This document shows, piece by piece, positions 43,530-53,404 of a stretch of 64,000 bases of DNA (its first letter is position 1; every line of letters starts with the position of its first letter). The notes beneath the pieces are model-generated. The model saw only the letters and a program-made list of their open reading frames with translations, was not told where the DNA came from and did not search any database. The stretch is from Cladopsammia gracilis (Eukaryota > Cnidaria > Anthozoa > Scleractinia > Dendrophylliidae). The DNA is taken from the NCBI GenBank assembly GCA_022457155.1, contig JAJGOT010000317.1, positions 930,001 to 994,000 on the forward strand, given 5' to 3'. The position numbers and the translations under genes were made by a program.

Positions 43530-44611
43530 TAACAAAATATTTTTCGAGTTGTAACAATTTGAAGAAATTTCAGTGTCCCCTCCCCCCCGAACAACACCTT
43601 TCCTATAAAATCAACCCCTATGGTATTCGTTTAATTTTTTTTTAACAAACAAAGCTAAGAATTTAGTAAAGTGCTTAGTGTTGTGACGTCACGAAACTAG
43701 GTTTTTGGTGCTAACAATGCTAGGAAAACTATATTTTTTATTATTCTTGTTCTGCTCATCTGGGACAATGAATGCAGTACAATCCCGCGTATAAGAACCT
43801 ACAATTGTCCAGGTCAGGCTGAATAGGTTCTTATATATTTGATGCATAAGACGAAATAAGCCTGTTCAGCTTCTTTAATATAGAGTTTTTTATTTTTTTA
43901 AAAAGTGATGCAGGTCATGAAATTTTAAATAACAGGTGTGGTGTAAAAGTTACTATACGGATGTGTGAAACATTAATGTAATTTATTTCACATCAGTTTC
44001 TATGTGCAGTACTGCTGCTGAACACTGACATTTTGTTGACAATTTTATTATACTAATAGAAGTTGAAAGGATAAGTGCTGTTTCATATAAAGTCTGAAAC
44101 AGTTTCATGAAAATATTTTTTGCAGTCAATGAGTTTAATACCCTGAAACACATTTATCTGGAACTGTATCACTGCCATGCCTTCAGTCTTATTTCTCATT
44201 CTATGATTACAACTTGCCTACCAAATAAGAACCTTTTCCAAATTTCTGGCTGAATTGGTTGTCATACAAATGGGTGTCTGAATGGCAAATTTCAGGCTGT
44301 AGGTTCTTAATCCGCTAGGTTCTTATACGCGGGATTTTACTCTATGCAACATATCTAGAATTACTGACATCAAAAACCAACTCAAACTATATTTACCTAA
44401 GGGTGATACTCTTTTCTGGGCAAAGAGTTCTTGAAACTTCAAAATGTGATATCGACAAACTTTAAATTGAGGGTATACAGGAGCCGATTTCCCGGAACCT
44501 TCCCCTCCAATACTAACCCCCTTTCTCGTATCTTAGTTTTATTTTAAGAACTTTGCGGGGGTTTCAAATTCCCGCGCACTTTTTTAAAATGCCTAATCAG
44601 AGAAGAGTTAT
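43530..44611. repeat. Dispersed ~1.1-kb repeat, copy 2
   Basis: Counterpart of 5268-6458, with the same internal TIR element at 43775-44342 (ends CAGTACAATCCCGCGTATA and inverse). It is cut at GAGTTATT by the next element. Confidence 0.85.
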
Positions 44612-44613
44612 TA

Positions 44614-46442
44614 GGCCGGTTCTCACTAGAGCTCTTAAGTGCACTTGAGGTGCACTTGGTACGTACTTGTAGTGTGAACTCCTTTCTGAGAGCGTTTTCT
44701 AAGTCTTACTTACGTTTCAATAGAAGCTGATCTGATTTATTTACACGTTTAAATCTCATTGTAAAATGTATCAAAGAGGTAAAAATTAATATCAGCTGAA
44801 TGTAATTAAAAAGTTAAATAATTTGCAGTAGTTCGTTTTCTAAAAGCTCCTTTTTTTATCAAAAACGTCTTTTTGAATGGGACGTGCTGTTGGTTTGTAC
44901 GGAATCACCCAAGTGTAGCTCACGCACTTGGAGTGTGAACGTTTTAAGGTTACAGTGTACCTTCGGGGGTGTCTCCAGTATAACTGACAGCTCTAGCGTC
45001 TTAAGATTACGCTTAATATACCTAAACCCAGATATCAAATTAAAGCTTGTAGAGCTGGCTATCTAAATATGGAAACCATTTGGTAATAAAATGAATTGTC
45101 GAATTTTTTACGACGTCAAAATTCGAACGTCCGAATCAGCTTTAAAACGCTATAACTCAAAGCGATTATTGTATTTTGCTAATTTGATTTGTTCTCGGGT
45201 TTCTGGACACGAAGCGCTAAAAAAAACGTGTCGGCGATTTCCCATATTCAATTGCAGTGAAAAGTTACAAAATATTTTCGAAAAAGGGAGAAAAAAAATT
45301 GGAGTGATCGCACGGAAATGGCTCAGTGTTGACGAAAAAGTTTTCGGAAATAAGAAATTCGCCGACACGTTTTCGTTGGATTATATGTTAGCCCAGCTTC
45401 TGTCCAAATTTGTGGAAAATCGAACAAATTCCCTTTGAGTTGTAGCTCTTTAAAGTGTCCCCTAAAAGCGAAAAATTAACTTTGAGAAAACAGCGCCGCT
45501 AAATCAATCAAAAGAGAAACTTTTACTTCCGGTCAAAACGTTATACGATCATTTCTCCTTCAATTTTCACTATTTTTCGATAATTTTTTTTGGGATGAAA
45601 GTTCATTCTGTAAACTTTATTTTGACGCCCAAAAAGAAATTTCAATAAAATGGTCGATCTGAAGGTACAGGGTAACCTTAATGACCGCACTTTTTGGTCT
45701 CTTTGTTGCCCTGGCGATATGCGTAAAACAAAAGAATCCAAGCGCACTTCAAAGTAAGGTCTACCCCTTACTTGGGAGCGCACTTGACCAATAACAGTAC
45801 AGCCTTGCAGCCGTGCAGCTAAAAGCACGTGGGTGCGCAACTTTGAATTCCACAGCGAACGAGCTCTCTGCGTTGTGGTTTACGATTCTGGAGTCACGAG
45901 CGACTTCAAAAAGACTCTCAAGCAGGATCTCAAGTTTTACTTCAGCTGTTGTATTGGAAGGCGTATTTCAAGCCGATTTAGGGTAAAACATTCTACTTTG
46001 AGAAAAAAAAGGTTGTAGTCTAATCCTTAGGCTTAGCCAATCAAAAACACTACAGCCATGCGCGCATTCAATACTCACGAGATACAAAAACATGTTTTTA
46101 AGACGAGCACGAATCATTTCCCAAAAATTACCAAAGAGTGAGCATAGTATTACACCAGGCTCTGAGACGATTTTTTGCTGAATTAAGTTCAAATAAAACT
46201 TGACTTGATAAAAAAATTATTTCACTATCTACTTAGCGTTTTATCCATATCGTACTTTAGTCCTGCAACTTTGTTTATCAAGCTTATCAACTGCATACCA
46301 ACTTGTACTCGCAAGTAATTTGCATCTAAACACCCACGCTGTGCGCAGTCATGCCTGAAAATCTGTTGTCTCGTTTTTCCAAAGCAGAACTCAAGTCAAT
46401 ATGATTTCCAAGTGCACTTTGGTCCCTAGTGTGAACCGGTCT
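44614..46442. mobile_element. 1.83-kb TIR element with GGCCGGTTCTCACTAG ends
   Basis: The left end GGCCGGTTCTCACTAGAGC and right end CTAGTGTGAACCGGTCT are inverted. Internal AAGTGCACTT motifs recur on both strands near each end. A TTAA-targeted element (44948-45677) is nested inside. No transposase frame. Confidence 0.7.
44948..45677. mobile_element. 730-bp nested element with TTAA target duplication
   Basis: The ends GGTTACAGTGTACCTTC and inverse are flanked by TTAA (44944-44947, 45678-45681). TTAA targeting fits piggyBac-like or Kolobok-like mobilisation. A 115-codon frame at 45091-45438 has no recognised motifs and probably no function. Confidence 0.8.
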
Positions 46443-46688
46443 CTGACGTCACTTTAGCTGGCTTTCTTTTTAATGGCAGCCGTGAAAATGCGAAAAGTGC
46501 GGCCGAAAACAACCGTTTTACCTTGACTGGATTGAAAAACGGTTTGGACAGGTTACTTAATGTATCATTTCCTTTCGAAAAGTGCCAAAAAAAAAAACGA
46601 AATTTAAAAATTTGATCGCACTCGCACTTTGAGTAACTTAATTTTTTTACCCATGTTTCAGTAACTTCATTTTTTATCCATGTTTCAG

Positions 46689-46882
46689 GCGGAGAGGAGT
46701 GGAAGGTGGTTGCTTAAGAACTGGGCTTGACCCCACGAGAGATTCGTATCCTTGACAAGAGAACTCTAAACCCATGTGACGCTGCTCTAGAGTTTATTTC
46801 TAAGCATCGCTATATAAGTGTGGGCGACCTGTACAACAAGCTAAACAAATGTGGGCTGCCTGTGCCAGCTGACCTTCTGTAA
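46689..46882 (+). pseudogene. Death-domain exon with in-frame stop
   Basis: A CATGTTTCAG acceptor ends at 46688. The frame then reads GEEWKVVA, a TAA at 46715-46717, then ELGLTPREIRILDKR and NKLNKCGLPVPADLL before a terminal stop at 46880-46882. The W..(V/L)A..LGL...EI..L pattern and helix-rich C-terminal half fit a Death-fold adaptor domain. The exon begins with two codon bases, the same phase as all NLR introns here. One nonsense change inactivates it. No other exon of the gene was found nearby, so it is an orphan or a transposed exon. Confidence 0.6.
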
Positions 46883-47660
46883 AGTGGTCGTAGCAAATTT
46901 AAATGGTTTTAAATAATAGGAAACTGCACGCGAGTGAAAATGACAGTCATGATATGCAACGACAACTTAGAGATGACGTATTGACGTCTAAGCGATGACG
47001 TCTTTATGACGTCTAGCTATGGACACAGGGCTACACCAAAGAAACACTGGGAAAAAATCGGCAGTCTATGACTGCATGTAGCTTACTGCACCTGTTATTA
47101 CTTAGATTACCGTATTTAATCACGCTGGGCACTTATTAACTTTTTCTATCTTCAGGCTAGGATAGGCGCTTATGAAATTTGCACCATTTTCAGCAAGTGT
47201 AGCCTGTTTATTTTGTTGAAACAAAACAATGAGTTTGTAATGTAAACAAGCGGCTAAAGAAAGCATGTGCTTAAGAAATTTGCACGTGATACGCGCCACA
47301 GTAAACAAAATGGCGTCTATCGAAAATTAGCTAAATGCAATGGCTAAATGCAATAATATAATCACAGTATTCGTTCAAAGAAATTCCAAATAATAACAGC
47401 ATTTAATCAAGTTTAATGTACGAGAAAAAAATCGCCTGTAAAATAGCTTTATTTTGAACAAAAACGATCTGTTTCTACGGCGGTACGCATGCCGCGTGCG
47501 AACTCGAATTCTTACTTCGAAATCGAACTCATACTCGAATTTTGCAGTGTTTATGATAGATAGAAACAACATTTTTAGCCTCAGAAGAACTGTTTGAGTC
47601 GAAAACTTTTGTCCCCTTTTACAAAATTACCCTTATTAGCAGAGAAGCTGGAAGATGCTG
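46883..47660. other. Spacer, no gene supported
   Basis: It contains GATGACGTATTGACGTC repeats of GACGTC near 46970-47015 and short frames only. Confidence 0.4.
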
Positions 47661-47695
47661 CTGATGAAGTGTGCGTTACTCACACGAAACGCGTA
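47661..47695 (+). ncRNA. Orphan hammerhead core
   Basis: CTGATGA (47661-47667), stem II GTGTG/CACAC with a 7-nt loop, GAAA (47686-47689), palindromic CGCG and TA. This matches the consensus core, but no stem I pairing is visible on either side, so it may be an inactive remnant of a PLE or retrozyme terminal repeat. It sits directly before AATAAAACAG. Confidence 0.5.
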
Positions 47696-47699
47696 GGAG

Positions 47700-49286
47700 A
47701 AAATAAAACAGTTTTACCACTCAACAGTTCGCAGTGACGTGCTATTCACTATGATTGATTTACAGCCAAATTTTGTGATTATCGATTTCAATTGATTACA
47801 TTGACTAATCAATCGACAAATATCGGGTACTATCGATTAATCGATTAGATTTCCGATAATCGCTTTCTATCGATTAGTTAGGCCCTGGGTTTTGAGATCG
47901 CCGCACAAAGATGTTCAGCTGCACTAAACACTCGATCGCGCTTCGATGGAGTCACACAATTTCTGGAAAATTGGAAACTGAATTCTTTGCTAACAAGTTC
48001 TCCATAAATGCGAAGACAGCTGCGCTTGATTCTTAAACCTAAATGGGTTAAACTCATTATGAAAAAAGAACTCACCTTCCAGCGACTGCAGTCGACGGTG
48101 TCAAACGACTTGGGAGCTTTGAGAGCACATGGCAAATCAAAGATTTCACGTCTGATCACGTGTTATTACTCATGCGCGTAGCGGCATGAGTTATAAAATG
48201 GGCTCTGTTTTTCTTTTTTTTATCATTATTATTATTATTTTTTTTTGGTGTCACGATTTTGCATGCAAATTTATGCACGCATATTTTAAATTGGCACTTC
48301 CGGTTCATGGACTTCCTATTTAGTAACTTCCAGCTACTCCCACTTCCGGTAAAACAGCGTTACTGAAGTGTCACGACAGCGTCTCCTACAACCCTACTTA
48401 CATTACTAATGTTCACGTTAGCTATATATAAGACGTAGAACAATCACTGGCTTCATTGTGGTACAGCCTTTATTTACAAAACATTCAATAGTAAAGAACG
48501 CAGTTTGCAGGAACGATGACTGACTGAAAGGAGTAACTCTTCATATCGGACATCTTCTTATCATGTTTAAAATATATCATAAAACTTTCGTACGCATGCG
48601 CATGAGTATAGGCTGCTTGCAGCCTCTTGTTCCGAGTAACATTCGGGGCCATTCGAAGCTATCCTCGACAAACGTTGAACAACCGACGAGGTTCCGAGAT
48701 AAAAAGGAGCTAAGATCGGGGAATATCGGATCGAAATCGACAGAGTTCGTTGGGGGCTCGGATTCTATTGTTACACTCACTCACTCACTCACTCAACAGG
48801 ATAGCATAGTAGCTTACACCTAAGAGGCAGTAAGCTACAAAAAACTAGATGGTCACGTAACACAGAGATTTAATGAAGTTTCGTATAAACTTGCATATAT
48901 CAGTCACATCAATAGATGTTTTATTTTCTGAGGTCAACGTATCAACACTACCGCTATTTTTAACTCGTGGATACGCAAAAGCGTTGAGCGTTGTTATATC
49001 CGTTGGGAGCAAATTTACTCAGTCGGTCGGTCTATGGGCTCCAAACTTTGATTGTTAACTCCTCTGACCAGTGCATAAGGCTAACACAGATATTTGAAGG
49101 CGGCCTTTTATCCGTTTCAAATGCAATGAAATATCCCTAGAGAGACTAAAGAATACTCGACGGCCAAAAAAGAGCACATTGTAAAAGCGATGTACTGATC
49201 TTTCGCGTTTGGAGTCCTTTGATTTTAAGGAACAAGCTCTGGAAAATTAAAACCGATCTACGGACTTCAAATGCCTTTCTTTAGAC
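47700..49286. other. Spacer with simple repeats
   Basis: Dense ATCGATTA motifs lie at 47770-47880. An (ACTC)n run lies at 48773-48794. TCACTTCCGG.AAAACAGCGTTACTG...CAACC at about 48340-48395 is inverted at about 51848-51905. No gene is supported. Confidence 0.4.
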
Positions 49287-49677
49287 TAAAGGGGATATGT
49301 CATCATTTTTAGTGTTACTTTAAAAAGCCAAAATACATCTTTATATCAGTGAAAACCCAAAAATAAGAGTCCAGTTTTGTTTTAAATTATTCTACTAGTG
49401 CTCTAAGGGTAAAAATTTAGTATCTTGGGCTGCAGATGGCCAGGATGGAAATGGATTGCATCTTAAAAAAAAAACCACGCTATTTTTCCAAGTTTATCGC
49501 TTCTGTCTTGGAAAACTCGCTAAAACTCTGATTATGGTCTATTTTCTCATCGAAAATTCGCTTGATATCTTCCTGTTAGTGTTGTAAAAGCATTTTGTGT
49601 ACGACAAAAGTACTTAGTTTTGATTTGGGGCAGTTTTGACCCCAAAACCTCAAAATCACCATGACATAGCTCCTTTA
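49287..49677. mobile_element. ~391-bp MITE, second copy of the 30583 family
   Basis: The ends TAAAGGGGATATGTCA and TGACATAGCTCCTTTA are inverted. The interior matches 30583-30979. Confidence 0.8.
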
Positions 49678-49826
49678 AGCGACTCCCTAACTCGCGCTGT
49701 GTGGCCGCGTCCCACCCGGCGCTTAACTTTTCGAGTGCATTGTCTTCAACGCCTAAAATAGCCAGGTTTCTTTCCTGTACGTGCTCTAGCTCATTTCCAT
49801 ATTAACTAGATCGTTAAATTTTGGGG

Positions 49827-49965
49827 ATTAGTAAATTTGTAATATTAGTTTTAATTAGTATTTTGACTGCGGCGGTAATATTGTAAAAATAGTTTTAATT
49901 AGTATTTAATCCGTGTTTTTATCTGATGTATTGTGATATTAGTGTTGTTTAGTTGTTAGGTTCTA
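49827..49965 (+). mobile_element. Solo LINE 3' UTR fragment
   Basis: It matches the 3' UTR at about 27830-27980 (AGTAAATTTGTAATATTAG, GTGTTGTTTAGTTGTTAGG) without coding sequence or a TATG tail. Confidence 0.75.
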
Positions 49966-50004
49966 AAGGAAGTAGCGACTCCTCGAAAGTAGCGATAGTG
50001 TGCA

Positions 50005-50600
50005 CTGTGCACAGCCGCCCCTTCCCTTCAGAAGGGTCGGCATTAGGTAACATAGGGTGAAGTTGGTTGGACGCCTTATTGAGAATTATACAAAGTAATG
50101 TCGACACTTGGAGCTACAATAGGCGACAAAAATAGTTGACACACTCTATAACAAAAACAGTTTTCGTGACATATTTATCACTGTATCTTTCCTTTTACTA
50201 CACTCTGCCGCATTAACCCCCGTCCCCCCATCCAATGTTGTAGGATTGTAGCGAGAGACCTGACGAAACGATACACAACATTGTCTGGGGGGTGGGGGTG
50301 GGGAATTAGGGGGGTGGGGCTGAAATGCCTTTCGTCCCGAACAAAATGGGGTTGAAAATGACAATGTGTCAACAATATTGTCGCCTATTGTAGGCTGAGG
50401 CTTGCATAGCTTAACGTACCACTGTACCACCTAGCTTCTCGGGTTGCTTAGTCCTAAATTTAACTATAGAAACTGCTAACCCCAACCTCAACTGAAAGCT
50501 AACCGGTTAATCAGTTATATAATTCTCAATAAGGTGTCCAATCTGGTCTCAGTCGATGTTATCGAACGTTGACCCTTCAGAAGTGGGCGGCTGTGCACAG
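50005..50600. mobile_element. 596-bp TIR element with CTGTGCACAGCCGCCC ends
   Basis: The outer CTGTGCACAGCCGCCC and CTTCAGAAGGGTC are inverted at 50568-50600. A second inner pair, CCTTATTGAGAATTATA, is inverted at 50516-50533, and TAGGCGACAA...TTGTCGCCTA at 50120/50380 is a third. The outermost 10 bp are self-palindromic, so the exact edge is ambiguous. Confidence 0.75.
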
Positions 50601-50895
50601 GTTAGTATTAAACAAAAGGCTCTGAGAGCCATCTCGTGAATACGAAACAACGTTAGGTTAATTTTAGTTGTTCTTGATGTTTTGTTATTAAGTTTCAAGC
50701 TTTTGATAATCTTTTAACTTCAAAGTCCCGAATTTATTGTCACTATACTGTAATCAGAAACGACGAAAACATCTTAGCGTAACATAAATATGCATTGTCT
50801 GAAACAAGACAACTAGAAGACGTGATACAGTGCACCAGGGAATTACAAAAAAGTTTATAGGCCATCGAAGGAGGGAAGGAAGAAAGGGGTGACTA

Positions 50896-51320
50896 TTCCG
50901 GATATCACAAAAACAGTTTCACTTATAGAGGTACGGTGCTGTGGAATAGTCTACCTGTTGAGCTGCGGCAAGCGCAAACTCTCTCCTCTTTTAAATCCAG
51001 CCGCAGTGATTTCTTTCAAAACGAACTATAATCCTTGTATTTCACGGCATTCATGGAACGCAGGCATTTTTTAAGAATTAACTCAATTAGAGTTTTATTA
51101 GTATTGTTTTAACTAGATTTTGTATTGTTTGATTTTAGTATTAGTTAGTAGTTTATTAATGATTCTTCTTATGCCTGATGATTCTTTTTACCGTGCCTAA
51201 ATAAAGTTATTGTACTGTACTGTGCTGTACTGTACCGTACCGTGCCGTGCCGTGCCGTGCCGTGCCGTGCTGTACTGTACTGTACTGTACTGTACTGTAC
51301 TGACCTGTACTGTACTGTAT
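50896..51320 (+). mobile_element. LINE 3' end with (TGTAC)n tail
   Basis: A short frame reads FTYRGTVLWNSLPVELRQ and TLSSFKSSRSDFFQNEL then stop at about 51031, the usual LINE RT C-terminus. The 3' UTR ends with AATAAAGTTAT and then TGTAC pentamers mixed with CGTGC (51209-51320). The 107-codon frame over the tail is an artefact of the repeat. Confidence 0.75.
51209..51320. repeat. Pentanucleotide array TGTAC/CGTGC
   Basis: About 20 units, with a central block of CGTGC variants. Confidence 0.9.
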
Positions 51321-52712
51321 ATCTGTCCCCGTATACTACATCACGTTCAACGCTTCGCGCATTCACGAGATAAAAAGGTGGCAAAATCCGAAACATCTCG
51401 TCCCCAGGCTCTTCTCGGATTTCAATATGGCGGTGGTCCGGGAGAACAACGGATCGCTGCTATATTGAAAACCAAGAAGACCCTGATTGAATCCGAAAGT
51501 GAGAGGGTCGTTTCTTTCGGAACTTTATGGTAACTGGTAATAGAGACTTGAAGAGAGACATTTTCATTACAAACAGCTTTGTGCCACCGTCTGTTTATTT
51601 AACCTAGTATGGAAGCTAGTATATACAAGTTAAGGGACGGTGACACAAGTTAGCAAGCCGTTTGGGTCGAAAATGTCAATTGAACTGAATCCCTTGTAGG
51701 TTGTAATGGGTAACAAGTGTACACTTTGTAAGCATGATGAGATTAACATTAAACTCCCCACCGCACCCCACCACTCCCCCCCTCCCCCTCTGCATGGTGA
51801 TACAACCGTCTATTATATTTATTCATGTTTAATGTAACGAGGGTTGTAGGATCGCGACGGTGTCGTGACACTTCAGTAACGCTGTTTTGCTAACATTGTT
51901 TAGAACCGGAAGTGAGAATAGCAGAAAGTCAAGAAACCTGAAGTGTATATGACAAGGCTATGAACTGTAAGTGCACAATCGTGACACGAGAAAAGCGGAG
52001 GGCAAACCTTAACTCAAGCCGCAGTAATCAGTCTTTCATTTGCAGTCTTTGCAGTCTTTCCTACATATTATTTATAAAAGACAGCTGTAAAGGCTCCTTT
52101 CTCTAGCGCTATTAAATTGTATCGTGGTCCTTTGGAGTGAGTTGTTGCTGGCGCTTCCTTGGATCCTTTCGCAGTTGTCCTATTTTATTTCTTACAGAGA
52201 TTCAATATCCATTTGGGGTTGTTAGTATCGGAGGATTGTTACTTTAGGGGAAGTCGCTACTTTATAATAATACTTTATTTTTAAATAATAAATAAATAAT
52301 AATTGATATCAATATAACATTAATACAATGAAAAGGAGATACCTGAGGTTAACCCTATCGAGAAACTTTCGGAAATTACTAACAACTGTGTCAAGTTTTA
52401 TCGCATTTATTTTTATTTTCTACCTTACATTTTTACTTATTTAGCGACATGTTACAAACTAAAATTATTTGTAAAGTCAACTTAGTTAATTGGGGAGGCC
52501 GAAACACGTATAAGCTTTGTAGTTTCCTTTCGGTCTCCAAGTCACTTTTCGGCTTTGAAAGTTATTTTAATTATTCCATTGTATTCTTCTTTGTTATTAC
52601 TTGTGTGGCAAAATAAAATAAATAAAAAACGCTACTTTCGGGGGTCGTTACTTTTGGAACCTAACGGTAGTTTTATAATTATAGAAGAAGAGGAAAATCA
52701 ACATCTACATAC

Positions 52713-52880
52713 CAGGGACGGATCTAGGGGAGGGGTGCAGGGGGTGCGCACCCCCCCCCCCCCCCCCACCTGAGATGACCTGCGTCTTTCTAATATAACT
52801 AGTATTCTGGTTTACGTCACCGTTCAGTTACGTCATTCCTTAGAGGTGCACCCCTCCTAAGAAAAATCCTGGATCCGCCC
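52713..52880. mobile_element. 168-bp MITE, 8-bp TSD CTACATAC
   Basis: CAGGGACGGATCTAGG and CCTGGATCCGCCC are inverted ends. CTACATAC flanks both (52705-52712, 52881-52888). The interior has a C17 run. Same family as 56421-56586. An 8-bp TSD suggests hAT. Confidence 0.9.
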
Positions 52881-53074
52881 CTACATACAACAGCAGTCAA
52901 GAGACTGAATTACATTACCTTTTGTGCTTAAAATACTTAAAACTATTCACAAAGATTATGATAAACCTATAGTTCTGTAATACGATGATCTAGTCTAGCT
53001 GTCCAGTAACTGCGCTTTATCGATAACACCTTCTTGACCGGAAGTGGTTGTCTCAAGGGTAGCACCCACTCTAT

Positions 53075-53322
53075 GGCCGTGTTCTATTGGGATCAACCAT
53101 TTTCGGTTGGTTGGCTTGGTTGGATTTTTTTCGTGTTCTATTGGGAAAAAACCGTTTTCGGTTGGTTTGGTTGATCAACCATTTCAACCAGCTCTGAACC
53201 TGGTTGAAATGGTTGAAACCGCAAAATCCGAAAATGGTTGAAAAGTGTTCTATTGGAACGCCTCAACGAAATCAACCAAAACCGGTTTAGGTTGAAACGG
53301 TTGATCCCAATAGAACACGACC
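53075..53322. mobile_element. 248-bp MITE with GGCCGTGTTCTATTGGGATC ends, TAT flanks
   Basis: A ~25-bp TIR, flanked by TAT on each side. Copy A has the empty site CACTCTACGTACGCCC at about 10278. The interior repeats GGTTGGTTGG and AACCGTTTTCGGTTGG. The 3-bp TSD and GG start suggest PIF/Harbinger. Confidence 0.85.
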
Positions 53323-53404
53323 TATGTAAGCCCACTCACTCCAGACCTCTCTCCGACAGTTTGTTAACAAGGTTTGTTTTGCCTTTTATCTGTTGTACTG
53401 GCAG

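Noticed and set aside
45091..45438. 115-codon frame inside the TTAA element
   Set aside because: No motif, no similarity to a transposase; likely chance in an AT-rich MITE.
47878..48159. Minus-strand frame with RVFSAAEHL, recalling the hAT dimerisation region
   Set aside because: Similarity is limited to a few residues and the rest does not match; too weak to call.
51210..51533. 107-codon Cys/Tyr/Val-rich frame
   Set aside because: Translation of the TGTAC/CGTGC pentamer tail of a LINE.
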